Shown: piece by piece, positions 1 to 8,250 of the stretch
How positions within the stretch are numbered: position 1 is the first letter of the stretch
Layout: each line of letters starts with the position of its first letter
Assembly: GCA_040081715.1 (NCBI GenBank)
Contig: JBEBFY010000002.1
Location: forward strand, 1 to 64,000
Length of the DNA stretch: 64,000 nucleotides
Direction: 5' to 3'
Source of the DNA: CANKJK01 sp040081715
GTDB taxonomy: Bacteria; Acidobacteriota; Vicinamibacteria; Vicinamibacterales; UBA2999
Translations under genes and position numbers: made by a program
Notes under the pieces: model-generated
Seen by the model: the letters and a program-made list of their open reading frames with translations, nothing else
What the model was told of the DNA's origin: nothing
The model's database searches: none

Positions 1-51
1 GTCTTCGCCTGCGGTTCTAGAACTGGATTTGAGGAATTACTGAGGAAAGAT

Positions 52-127
52 TGGAGCCGGCTGTCAGACTCGAACTGACGACCTGCTGATTACGAATCAG
101 CTGCTCTACCAACTGAGCTAAGCCGGC
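52..127 (-). tRNA. tRNA-Thr (anticodon CGT)
   Basis: Read on the minus strand this folds into a complete 76-base cloverleaf. The acceptor stem pairs GCCGGCT with AGCCGGC. The anticodon stem GCTGA/TCAGC encloses loop TTCGTAA, giving anticodon CGT, which reads ACG (Thr). The T arm is GTCAG-TTCGAGT-CTGAC, and the 3' CCA is encoded (TGG at 52-54 on the plus strand). Bases 1-51 hold nothing I recognise. Confidence 0.95.
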
Positions 128-178
128 GGCGGGAGAGGAATCAGCAGTCTAGCACGCAGGCTGCCGCTGGATTTGTGG

Positions 179-206
179 TGCGGGTGAGCCGGGCGGCCCA
201 CCCGCA
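179..206 (-). terminator. strong hairpin just downstream of the peroxiredoxin gene
   Basis: TGCGGGTG (179-186) pairs perfectly with CACCCGCA (199-206), and the loop contains a further GCC/GGC pairing. It begins 12 bases after the stop of the minus-strand peroxiredoxin gene. There is no clear U-tract, so calling it a terminator is an inference from position and stem strength. Confidence 0.5.
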
Positions 207-217
207 GTCGTCGGGTC

Positions 218-805
218 TTACTTCCTGGCCATGGCGACCTTGAGCTCGCCGAGCTTGGCCGCCATGTCTTCGGCCGAGGTGGCTGGCTTCACGGCCTTGT
301 CGATGGCCTGAATCGTGCCGTCCTTGCCGATGTAGAACGTCCAGCGGTTGGCGATCTCCATCGTGCCCATGGTGCGGAGCACGCCGTAGGCCTTGGCCGC
401 CGTCTTCGTCGGGTCGCCGAGCATCGGGAAGTCCGCTTCCTTTTTGTCGACCACTTCTTCCTTGTCGCCCCGCTTGAGCGTCACTTGGGTGGCCTTGGCG
501 AACTTGGTCTGGTCCTCAACGGTGTCGGTGCTGGCCATGAAGTACGTCGCGTCGTACTTCTTGATCAGGTGGCCATTCTCCGCCAGCGACTTGCACTCGA
601 TGGTGCAGCCACCCGTGAAGGCCTTGGGGAACCACGCCAGCACCACGGCCTGCTTGCCCTTGAAGTCCGACAACTTGTAGGTCTTGCCGTCCGAGGCGCC
701 CAGCGTGAAGTCCGGGGCCACGTCGCCGACCTTCAGCTCTGCCTGCTGCGCCTGAGCCGTTCCCGCCAACACTGCCGCCAGCCCGATCGCCATCAACAGA
801 CGCAT
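218..805 (-). CDS. exported peroxiredoxin (AhpC/TSA, Bcp-like)
   Basis: A thiol peroxidase that reduces hydrogen peroxide or organic peroxides, here probably in the periplasm. The 195-residue product starts with a signal peptide ending near ALA-type residues 17-20 (TAQAQ). The mature part has the peroxiredoxin active site P60-x3-T64-x2-C67, with a second Cys at position 71 that could resolve the sulfenic acid as in atypical 2-Cys Bcp proteins. A GAGGAGG ribosome site precedes the ATG, and a good -10 (TATACT, minus strand 858-853) lies about 45 bases upstream. It stands alone, divergent from uvrA. The reductant is unknown. Confidence 0.85.
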   Translation of the reverse strand: MRLLMAIGLAAVLAGTAQAQQAELKVGDVAPDFTLGASDGKTYKLSDFKGKQAVVLAWFPKAFTGGCTIECKSLAENGHLIKKYDATYFMASTDTVEDQTKFAKATQVTLKRGDKEEVVDKKEADFPMLGDPTKTAAKAYGVLRTMGTMEIANRWTFYIGKDGTIQAIDKAVKPATSAEDMAAKLGELKVAMARK

Positions 806-940
806 CTACAGCCTCCTCGTTATGAAACCTACGCCGTGAAACCCGAGCCCTGAGTATAGGGGGAAGTTCGGCCCATCCGGTATCCGGGGCACCCGTAGTA
901 CGATGCCCGGCTTACCAGACCGCAGCCAGCCGCACCCTGT

Positions 941-3874
941 ATGCCGGACGCGAAACCTGCCCGCCGTCCCCTTGTCATCAAGGGGGCCCGGACGCACAAC
1001 CTGAAGAACATCGACCTGACGTTGCCGCACGGCAAGCTGGTCATCGTGACCGGCGTCAGCGGGTCCGGGAAGTCGTCCCTCGCCTTCGACACGATTTACG
1101 CGGAAGGGCAGCGCCGGTACGTGGAGTCGCTCTCGGCCTACGCGCGGCAGTTCCTCGAGCGGATGGAAAAGCCGGACGTTGACCGCATCGAGGGCATCTG
1201 CCCGGCCATTGCGATTCGTCAGAAGAACAGCATCCGGAACCCCCGCTCCACGGTGGGCACGACCACCGAAATTCACGACTACATGCGGCTGCTCTTCGCC
1301 CGCGTGGGCCGCACGATCTGCCGGAACTGTGGCGAGGAAGTGATACGGGAGACGCCGGAGGTGGTGGCCACGCGGCTGGGTGCGCTGGGGGGCGGTGCGC
1401 GCCTCCTTATGGGATTCGAGATGCCGCTGGTGGCGGTGCCGCCAGTGGCCTCCAGCGCCAGCTCCGACGCCGACGATGCCGGGGACGGGCTGCAGGACGA
1501 CGACGTGGCTCCTGTGGCGCCGCGCGGGGCCAAGGCACCCGCCGTGGACCCGGTGCTGGAAACGCTCAACCTGCTGCGCCGCCGGGGCTATGCACGTGTG
1601 CTGGTCAACGGCGTGGCGGTGCCGCTCGACGAGGTGGACCCGGCCGCGCTGGGGCAAGTCCAGTCGATTGAGGTTGTGGTGGACCGCATCCGGATGGAGG
1701 GCGACGTGCGCAGCCGCCTGACGGACTCGATTGAGACGTGCTATCGCGAAGGTGGAGGCGCTGCATTTGCCATCGTCATGCCGGCGACGGAAGGCATGGC
1801 GGTTGGCGCGGCCGCCTCGCGACTGGTCTTTTCGGAGCGCTTCGAGTGCCGGACGTGCAGCATCGTCTACGAGGTGCCGCAGCCGCGGCTCTTCTCCTTC
1901 AATAACCCGTTCGGCGCATGCGCCACCTGCAACGGCTTCGGCAACATCGTCGAGCTGGATCTCGGCCTGGTGGTGCCCGATCCCACGAAGTCGTTGAACG
2001 ACGGGGCGGTGGAGCCGTGGACGCGGCCGCTCTACAAGGCGCAGATGGCGGAGTTGAAGCGGGCCGCGCGGAAGGCGAAGGTGCGCATGGACGTGCCGTG
2101 GGCAAGCCTCACGCCGGAGGAACGTGCCTTCGTCATCGATGGTGGCGACGACTTCGAGGGGGTGCGGACCTTCTTCCGAGGCCTGGATAAAAAGAAATAC
2201 AAGGTGCACGTCCGCGTATTCCTCAGCCGGTATCGCGCGTACCAGCCCTGCCCCGAGTGCGGCGGCGCACGGCTCAGGCGCGAGGCCCGCGACGTGCGTG
2301 TGGGCGGCCGGACGGTCGACAAGGTCTCCGCCCTGACGGTGCGTGAGGGGCGCGTGTTCTTCGACGAGCTGCAGCTCTCGGAGAAAGACGCTGCCGTGGC
2401 GGACAGAATTCTGCGGGAGATTCGCCGCCGGCTCAGCTTCCTGGCCGACGTCGGCCTGGACTACCTCACCCTGGACCGATTGTCGTCCACGCTCTCCGGC
2501 GGGGAGGCGCAGCGGATCAACCTGGCCAGCTCGCTCGGTTCGGCGCTGGTGGGCACGCTCTACGTGCTGGACGAGCCGTCGGTGGGTCTCCACCCGCGCG
2601 ATAACCTCCGGCTCATCCGCATCCTGAAGCAGCTCAGGGACCAGGGCAACACGGTGCTGGTGGTGGAGCACGACGAAGACATGATTCGCGTGGCCGACCA
2701 CATCGTGGACATCGGCCTCGGTGCCGGCGAGCAGGGCGGGCGCGTTATCTTTTCCGGACCCTTGGATGCCCTGCTGCAGGACACCCGGTCGCTGACGGCC
2801 AGGTATCTGCGGGGTGAGCTCGCCATTCCGATGCCGCACACGCGTCGCCGGGGCGTGGGCCAGCGGATCCGGCTGCGTGGCGCCAGCGAGCACAACCTGC
2901 GGGACGTGGACGTCGACATCCCCCTGAACATGCTCACCTGTGTCACGGGCGTGAGCGGGTCCGGCAAGTCCACGCTCGTGCACGATGTGCTCTATGCGGC
3001 CATCAAGCGGGCCAAGGGGGATTGGGACCGTCGCGTGGGCACGCACCGTGCGCTTGAAGGCCTCGAATACATCACCGACGTCGTGCTGGTGGACCAGACG
3101 CCCATCGGACGCACGCCGCGGTCCAACCCGGTGACCTACCTGAAGGCCTTCGACCCGATCCGGGAGCTGTTTGCCTCCACGAAGGACGCCAGGGCGAAGG
3201 GCCTGACCGCGAGTCACTTCTCCTTCAACGTGCCCGGCGGCCGCTGCGAGGCCTGCCAGGGCGAAGGGGAAGTGCGCGTGGAGATGCAGTTCCTCGCGGA
3301 CGTGTTTGTGCCGTGCGATCACTGTGACGGCATGCGCTTCAAGCCGCAGGTATTGGACGTGCGCTACAAGAGCCGCAATGTCCACCAGGTACTCGGCATG
3401 ACGGTGCGCGAGGCGCTGACCTTCTTCGGTCAGTCGCCGAAGGTGCTCCGCCGCCTGCACGTGCTCGACGAGATCGGCCTCGGGTACCTGCGTCTGGGCC
3501 AACCCGCCACGACGCTTTCGGGTGGGGAAGCGCAGCGGATCAAGATCGCGGCGCATCTCTCGTCGCTCGGTGGAAAAAGTGTCCTCTACATCCTCGACGA
3601 ACCGACCACGGGCCTCCACTTCGACGACATCGCGAAGCTGCTGGCCGCGTTCCGGAAGCTGGTGGAAGCCGGGCACACGCTGCTCGTCATCGAGCACAAC
3701 CTGGACGTGATCAAGACGGCGGACTACCTGATCGACCTGGGACCCGAAGGCGGCGCCGAGGGCGGCCTGGTCGTGGCGACTGGTACGCCGGAACAGGTGG
3801 CCGCGGTCGATGCATCGCACACCGGCCGCGCCCTGCGCCCTGTGCTGCAAGCCGGACGGGAACGCGTCCACTAG
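941..3874 (+). CDS. uvrA: excinuclease ABC subunit A
   Basis: DNA-damage sensor of nucleotide excision repair; with UvrB it scans DNA and loads UvrB at lesions. At 977 residues it is slightly longer than E. coli UvrA (940), mainly because of an Ala/Asp-rich insert at about residues 165-195. It has two ABC ATPase halves: Walker A GVSGSGKS at residues 38-45 and again at 670-677, with LSGGEAQR signatures near 518 and 859. Zinc-type Cys pairs are visible (CRNCG, CRTC...CATC, CPEC, CEAC...CDHC). The start is the ATG at 941; a TACGAT -10-like box lies at 899-904. It is a single gene, and uvrC lies 10 kb downstream. Confidence 0.97.
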   Translation: MPDAKPARRPLVIKGARTHNLKNIDLTLPHGKLVIVTGVSGSGKSSLAFDTIYAEGQRRYVESLSAYARQFLERMEKPDVDRIEGICPAIAIRQKNSIRNPRSTVGTTTEIHDYMRLLFARVGRTICRNCGEEVIRETPEVVATRLGALGGGARLLMGFEMPLVAVPPVASSASSDADDAGDGLQDDDVAPVAPRGAKAPAVDPVLETLNLLRRRGYARVLVNGVAVPLDEVDPAALGQVQSIEVVVDRIRMEGDVRSRLTDSIETCYREGGGAAFAIVMPATEGMAVGAAASRLVFSERFECRTCSIVYEVPQPRLFSFNNPFGACATCNGFGNIVELDLGLVVPDPTKSLNDGAVEPWTRPLYKAQMAELKRAARKAKVRMDVPWASLTPEERAFVIDGGDDFEGVRTFFRGLDKKKYKVHVRVFLSRYRAYQPCPECGGARLRREARDVRVGGRTVDKVSALTVREGRVFFDELQLSEKDAAVADRILREIRRRLSFLADVGLDYLTLDRLSSTLSGGEAQRINLASSLGSALVGTLYVLDEPSVGLHPRDNLRLIRILKQLRDQGNTVLVVEHDEDMIRVADHIVDIGLGAGEQGGRVIFSGPLDALLQDTRSLTARYLRGELAIPMPHTRRRGVGQRIRLRGASEHNLRDVDVDIPLNMLTCVTGVSGSGKSTLVHDVLYAAIKRAKGDWDRRVGTHRALEGLEYITDVVLVDQTPIGRTPRSNPVTYLKAFDPIRELFASTKDARAKGLTASHFSFNVPGGRCEACQGEGEVRVEMQFLADVFVPCDHCDGMRFKPQVLDVRYKSRNVHQVLGMTVREALTFFGQSPKVLRRLHVLDEIGLGYLRLGQPATTLSGGEAQRIKIAAHLSSLGGKSVLYILDEPTTGLHFDDIAKLLAAFRKLVEAGHTLLVIEHNLDVIKTADYLIDLGPEGGAEGGLVVATGTPEQVAAVDASHTGRALRPVLQAGRERVH

Positions 3875-3894
3875 GCTTGACCCTTCATAAGCAG

Positions 3895-3952
3895 AAGTGA
3901 TGAAAGCGTAATGATCATCACTTTGACAATATGACGGTCCATCCCGTCTACT
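3895..3952 (+). promoter_or_regulatory. leuC promoter and putative LysR-type operator
   Basis: -35 TTGACA (3923-3928) and -10 TCTACT (3947-3952) are 18 bases apart. A 9-base inverted repeat, AAGTGATGA (3895-3903) and TCATCACTT (3915-3923), abuts the -35. Inside it is the small palindrome TGATCATCA (3912-3920). The 46-base block 3907-3952 matches 38/46 with the block in front of leuA (6959-7004). The -10 ends 9 bases before the leuC ATG and there is no ribosome-binding site, so the mRNA is probably leaderless. Binding by the LysR protein at 6007-6924 is an inference. Confidence 0.7.
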
Positions 3953-3961
3953 GAGATCATC

Positions 3962-5368
3962 ATGGGACAGACACTGCTGCAGAAGGTGTGGAACCTCCAC
4001 GCCGTGCGTCAGCTCCAGACGGGGCAGACGCAGTTGTTCGTCGGGTTGCACCTCGTGCATGAGGTGACCACTCCGCAGGCCTTTGACGCGCTCCGCGAGC
4101 GTGGCTGGACGGTGGCGTTTCCGAACCGGACCTTTGCGACCGTGGACCACATCGTGCCCACCACGGAGCGGAAGCGCCCGTTCCTCGATGTGATGGCCGA
4201 AGGGATGATGTCGGCCCTCGAGCGCAACTGCCGCGACTTCGGGGTGTCGCTCTGGAACCTGGGCCACGCCAACCAGGGCATCGTCCACGTGATTGGGCCC
4301 GAGATGGGGCTGACGCAGCCGGGCATGACCATCGCCTGCGGCGACAGCCACACGTCGACGCACGGCGCCTTCGGCGCGATTGCCTTCGGCATCGGCACCT
4401 CTCAGGTGCGCGACGTGCTCGCCACGCAGTGCCTGGCGATCGAGCCCCTGAAGGTACGGCGCATCCGCGTCACCGGCACGCTGCCCAGGGGTGTGTACGC
4501 CAAGGACGTGGTGCTGGCGATCATCCGTCAGCTCGGCGTGCGCGGCGGCGTGGGCTACGCCTACGAGTACGCCGGCGAGGTGATCGAGCGCATGTCGATG
4601 GACGAGCGCATGACCATCTGCAATATGGCGATTGAAGGCGGTGCGCGGGTCGGGTACGTGAACCCAGATGAGACGACGTTTGCCTACATGAAGGGCCGGC
4701 CGTTCGCGCCGCAGGGCGAGGCGTTCGACCGGGCCTGCGCGTGGTGGCGGAGCCTCGCGTCGGACCGAGACGCCGTGTATGACGACGACGTGGAGATTCG
4801 GGCCGACGCCCTGACGCCGGTCGTGACCTGGGGCACCAACCCCGGCCAGGCGATCGGCGTGACGGAGTGCATGCCTTCACCGCAGGCGCAACAGGCCTCC
4901 GAACAGGCGGGCGTGGCAGACGCCTTGAGCTACATGGGCTTTACGGCCGGGGCGCCGATTGCCGGGACCAGGGTGGATGTGGCCTTCATCGGGTCCTGTA
5001 CCAACGCGCGCCTGTCGGACCTGCGTGAGGCCGCGAGGATTGTGAAGGGCCGGAAGGTGGCTGGTCACGTGAAGGCGCTGGTGGTACCCGGCTCGGAGGG
5101 CGTGCGGGCCGCCGCCGAGCGCGAAGGTCTGCACGAAATCTTCCGGGCGGCCGGGTTCGAATGGCGTGAGGCGGGCTGCTCGATGTGCCTGGGCATGAAT
5201 CCGGACAAGCTCGACGGACGCCAGGTGTGCGCGTCGTCGTCGAACCGCAACTTCAAGGGCCGGCAGGGGAGCCCGACGGGCCGGACGCTGCTGATGAGTC
5301 CGGCGATGGTGGCGGCCGCGGCGGTGGCCGGCGAGGTTGTCGACGTGAGAGGAATGGTGGGGGCATGA
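3962..5368 (+). CDS. leuC: 3-isopropylmalate dehydratase large subunit
   Basis: With LeuD it isomerises 2-isopropylmalate to 3-isopropylmalate in leucine synthesis, using a [4Fe-4S] cluster. The product has 468 residues, the usual length. The three cluster cysteines are C346 (GSCTN), C406 and C409 (CSMC), matching the E. coli positions within one residue. The CGDSHTSTHGAFG motif is present. The N-terminus MGQTLLQKVW fits the family, so the start is secure despite the absence of a Shine-Dalgarno. The stop overlaps the leuD start (ATGA), so the two are translationally coupled. leuB is not in the window. Confidence 0.97.
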   Translation: MGQTLLQKVWNLHAVRQLQTGQTQLFVGLHLVHEVTTPQAFDALRERGWTVAFPNRTFATVDHIVPTTERKRPFLDVMAEGMMSALERNCRDFGVSLWNLGHANQGIVHVIGPEMGLTQPGMTIACGDSHTSTHGAFGAIAFGIGTSQVRDVLATQCLAIEPLKVRRIRVTGTLPRGVYAKDVVLAIIRQLGVRGGVGYAYEYAGEVIERMSMDERMTICNMAIEGGARVGYVNPDETTFAYMKGRPFAPQGEAFDRACAWWRSLASDRDAVYDDDVEIRADALTPVVTWGTNPGQAIGVTECMPSPQAQQASEQAGVADALSYMGFTAGAPIAGTRVDVAFIGSCTNARLSDLREAARIVKGRKVAGHVKALVVPGSEGVRAAAEREGLHEIFRAAGFEWREAGCSMCLGMNPDKLDGRQVCASSSNRNFKGRQGSPTGRTLLMSPAMVAAAAVAGEVVDVRGMVGA

Positions 5369-5979
5369 GTGCGGCGCAGGAGATTAAGGCGGTCATCGGC
5401 CGGGGCATTTCCGTTCGCGGCGAGGACATCGACACGGATCGCATCATTCCGGCGCGGTACCTCCGGGTGGTGACCTTCGACGGTATCGAAGCGCACGTGT
5501 TCGAGGACGACCGGGTGGCGCTGAGGGGATCGGCGGCGATGCACCCGTTCGACGACACGCGGTTCACGGGCGCATCGGTGCTGGTGGTCAACCGCAACTT
5601 TGGCTGCGGGTCGTCCCGGGAGCACGCCCCGCAGGCCATCGCGCGCTGGGGCATCACGATCATCGTGGGGGAGTCGTACTCGGACATCTTTTTCGGCAAC
5701 TCCGGGGTCATCGGCCTGCCCTGCGTGACCGCGAACAAGGCCGACGTGGAGCGGCTGCAGGCGGCCATCGAGCAGAACCCGGCGGCCGAGGTACACGTGG
5801 ACCTGGTGGCCATGACCTGCGCCTGGCCCGGAGGGTCGTGCGCCATCACCATGCCGGCCGCGGTGCGAGACGCGTTCGTCACCGGCGCGTGGGACACCAC
5901 GGGGATGCTGCTGGACAAGTTCGACGAGGTGCGCGCCGTGGCCGCGCGCCTGCCCTACGTCAGCGGTTTCGTCGGCTGA
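5365..5979 (+). CDS. leuD: 3-isopropylmalate dehydratase small subunit
   Basis: Swivel-domain partner of LeuC; 204 residues. The family motif NFGCGSSREHAPQA is present at about residues 73-86. I chose the ATG at 5365, which overlaps the leuC stop by four bases. The reading frame is open further upstream, but a longer protein would duplicate leuC coding sequence and lacks family similarity there. It ends 27 bases before the convergent LysR gene, and I see no clear terminator in that gap. Confidence 0.96.
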   Translation: MSAAQEIKAVIGRGISVRGEDIDTDRIIPARYLRVVTFDGIEAHVFEDDRVALRGSAAMHPFDDTRFTGASVLVVNRNFGCGSSREHAPQAIARWGITIIVGESYSDIFFGNSGVIGLPCVTANKADVERLQAAIEQNPAAEVHVDLVAMTCAWPGGSCAITMPAAVRDAFVTGAWDTTGMLLDKFDEVRAVAARLPYVSGFVG

Positions 5980-6006
5980 TTCGCGGCCACACCGCCCTGC
6001 GCCTGT

Positions 6007-6924
6007 CTAGGCCGCGTCCGTGGCGACGGCCTTGCCACGCTTCGGTACGGCGGCCGGGGTGAAGAGCGCGAGGAAGGACGTGGCGGCGTGTGAGCGATGG
6101 CCGGCCTTCCGGTAGACCAGCCGCACCTGCCGCTTGAAGCGCACATCCGGGATACTGAGCGCCACAAGCTCCCCGCGCGCGATCTCGGGTTCGGCGCAGC
6201 GCCGCGGCAGCACCGCTACGCCGAGCCGCATCGCCACGGCGCGCTTGATGCCTTCCAGGCTCGGCAGCGAGATCAGGATGTTGGCGGTAATGCCCTGCTC
6301 CTGAAATTGGCGGAGAATCCGCTCCCGCACGTGGGACGGGTCGTTGTGGGCGATGACCGTCTGTCTGGCGCACTCGGCCAGGGTCACGGACCTGGCCTTG
6401 GCGAGTGGGTGTGATGGGTGGACGAGCATGACGAGCTCGTCCTGGCCCAGTGCGACGGACTTCAACCCGGTTTCTGACGGCAGGAACGTGAGGATGCCGA
6501 AGTCCAGCGTCCCCTGCGCCACCTCAGCACCAATCTGCCGGGCGGGGACACGCCGCACCTCGACGTGGACCAGCGGGTGAGCTTCGCGGAACTTGGCGAT
6601 GAGCGGGAGGATCGCGTGCACCGACGCCTCGTTGGCACCGATGAGGACCCGGCCCCGGCGCAGGTCCTTCAGGTCCTTGACGGCCGCCTGGGCCTCGTCC
6701 GAGAGGCGCACGAGGCGGTCGGCGTACTCGTGGAGCAGCCGGCCGGCCTCCGTCAGCGTGGCGTCCTTGGTGGTCCGGTCAAACAGGCGCTCGCCGAGGG
6801 CATCCTCGATCCGCCGGATCGACTGGCTGACCGCCGGTTGCGTACGGTGGAGCTTCATGGCGGCCCTGGAGAAGCTCCGCTCGGAGGCCACCTTCAGGAA
6901 GACGCGCAGTTCGCTCAGGTCCAC
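6007..6924 (-). CDS. LysR-type transcriptional regulator, probable regulator of leu genes
   Basis: 305 residues with the classic layout: N-terminal winged helix-turn-helix at about 1-60 (MDLSELRVFLKVASERSFSR, then AAMKLHRTQPAVSQSIRRIE), a linker helix, and a periplasmic-binding-protein-like effector domain from about 90. It is transcribed away from leuA and lies between leuCD and leuA. The start is GTG with GGAG about 9 bases upstream. Its own perfect -10 (TATAAT, minus strand 6954-6949) overlaps the operator region, which suggests autoregulation. The effector could be 2-isopropylmalate or leucine, but nothing in the sequence decides this. The role in leu control rests on location and the shared promoter block. 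Confidence 0.85.
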   Translation of the reverse strand: MDLSELRVFLKVASERSFSRAAMKLHRTQPAVSQSIRRIEDALGERLFDRTTKDATLTEAGRLLHEYADRLVRLSDEAQAAVKDLKDLRRGRVLIGANEASVHAILPLIAKFREAHPLVHVEVRRVPARQIGAEVAQGTLDFGILTFLPSETGLKSVALGQDELVMLVHPSHPLAKARSVTLAECARQTVIAHNDPSHVRERILRQFQEQGITANILISLPSLEGIKRAVAMRLGVAVLPRRCAEPEIARGELVALSIPDVRFKRQVRLVYRKAGHRSHAATSFLALFTPAAVPKRGKAVATDAA

Positions 6925-6948
6925 GGGCTCTGCTCCATATAAGGAACC

Positions 6949-7004
6949 ATTATATAACCGTAATGATTATCACTTTGACATTATGCGCGGACATCCCGTT
7001 TACT
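6949..7004. promoter_or_regulatory. divergent leuA / lysR promoter with putative operator
   Basis: For leuA: -35 TTGACA (6975-6980), 18-base spacer, -10 TTTACT (6999-7004), then GGGGAGG before the ATG at 7022. For the LysR gene: a perfect TATAAT on the minus strand at 6954-6949. Between them lies the palindrome TGATTATCA (6964-6972). The dyad ATTA-N8-TAAT (6949-6964) fits the T-N11-A pattern known for LysR-type sites. The segment 6959-6980 is identical to 3907-3928 at 21 of 22 positions. Confidence 0.7.
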
Positions 7005-7021
7005 GTCTGGGGAGGCGTGTG

Positions 7022-8206
7022 ATGGCAGAACGGGTCCGGATCTTCGACACGACGTTGCGCGACGGCGAGCAGGCGCCGGGATTTTCGCTCAAGGTGGAGG
7101 AGAAGCTTCAGCTCGCCCGTGTGCTGGACGAACTGGGCGTGGACATCATCGAGGCGGGCTTCCCGATCGCCTCACCCGCTGACGCCGAGGCCGTGCGCAA
7201 GGTGGCGACCCACGTGCGGCGTCCCGTGGTGGCGGGCCTGGCCCGGTGCCGGAAGGGTGATATCGAGCGGGTGGTGTGGGCGCTTGAGCCCGCAGCCGTG
7301 CCCCGCATTCACACCTTCATCGCGACCTCGGACCTGCACCTGGCCAAGAAGCTCCAGATCACGCGGGCGCAGTGCCTGGATGCCACTGGTGAGAACGTCA
7401 GCCTCGCCCGGTCCTACGTGGACGACGTCGAGTTCTCGGCCGAGGACGCGCTCAGAAGCGACGTGGACTTCCTGTGCGAGGTCATCACGGTGGCGATCGA
7501 GGCTGGGGCCACCACCATCAACCTGCCGGACACCGTCGGCTATTCGACGCCGGATGAGATTGGCCATTTCTTCCGCACGGTTATCGACCGGGTGAAGGCA
7601 CCGGCCAATGTGATCTACAGCGCGCACTGCCACGACGACCTGGGCCTGGCCGTGGCCAACACGCTGACGGCCGTCGAAGCCGGCGTGCGGCAGGTCGAGT
7701 GCACCATCAATGGCATCGGCGAGCGGGCCGGCAACGCCGCGCTCGAGGAAATCGTGATGGCGATGCGCGTGCGGCCCGACCGGTTGCCCTATGAGACCGG
7801 GGTCGAGACCCGCCATATCTACCGCGCGAGCCAGATGCTCACGGCCCTGACGGGGCAGAGCGTGCAGGTGAACAAGGCCATCGTGGGCCGGAATGCCTTC
7901 GCGCATGAAGCCGGCATCCACCAGGACGGCATGATCAAGGACCGCCGGACCTACGAAATCATGCGCGCCGAGGATGTGGGTGTGCCGTGGGATCCGTTCG
8001 TGCTCGGCAAGCACTCCGGCCGGGCCGCGGTGCAGAAGCGTTGCACCGAACTGGGCCTGCCGATTACCGGCGACGAGATGGTGGAGGTCTACCGCGCGCT
8101 GATGGCGATTGCCGACGAGCGGAAGATCATCACCGACACGGATGTGGCGGCCGTGGTGCGGTCGCTCCGGGGCGAAGCCGTGGGCCCCGTTCCCGTGCGC
8201 GTCTGA
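7022..8206 (+). CDS. leuA: 2-isopropylmalate synthase lacking the C-terminal regulatory domain
   Basis: Condenses acetyl-CoA with 2-ketoisovalerate, the first committed step of leucine synthesis. The catalytic barrel is complete: RIFDTTLRDGEQAPG at the N-terminus, metal-binding HCHDDLG, NGIGERAGNA, and the subdomain motifs HEAGIHQDG and LGKHSGRAA. The protein stops at 394 residues, whereas full LeuA is about 510-525; the LeuA allosteric (dimer) domain that binds leucine is absent. Only 44 bases separate the stop from the next gene, so the domain is not present in another frame. Homocitrate- or citramalate-synthase activity is possible, but leuCD and the shared promoter favour LeuA. Confidence 0.85.
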   Translation: MAERVRIFDTTLRDGEQAPGFSLKVEEKLQLARVLDELGVDIIEAGFPIASPADAEAVRKVATHVRRPVVAGLARCRKGDIERVVWALEPAAVPRIHTFIATSDLHLAKKLQITRAQCLDATGENVSLARSYVDDVEFSAEDALRSDVDFLCEVITVAIEAGATTINLPDTVGYSTPDEIGHFFRTVIDRVKAPANVIYSAHCHDDLGLAVANTLTAVEAGVRQVECTINGIGERAGNAALEEIVMAMRVRPDRLPYETGVETRHIYRASQMLTALTGQSVQVNKAIVGRNAFAHEAGIHQDGMIKDRRTYEIMRAEDVGVPWDPFVLGKHSGRAAVQKRCTELGLPITGDEMVEVYRALMAIADERKIITDTDVAAVVRSLRGEAVGPVPVRV

Positions 8207-8250
8207 CGCGTGCAGCGCCGCTGACGAGGACGGCCCGAGCAGCCCGTCGA

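Noticed and set aside
806..4363. A very long open frame (1185 codons) on the minus strand opposite uvrA and leuC
   Set aside because: It is the antisense shadow of two certain genes in high-GC DNA. Its translation is His/Arg/Leu-rich without domains.
5185..5364. Longer leuD beginning inside leuC
   Set aside because: The extension reads leuC DNA in another frame; the ATG at 5365 overlaps the leuC stop in the usual coupled manner.
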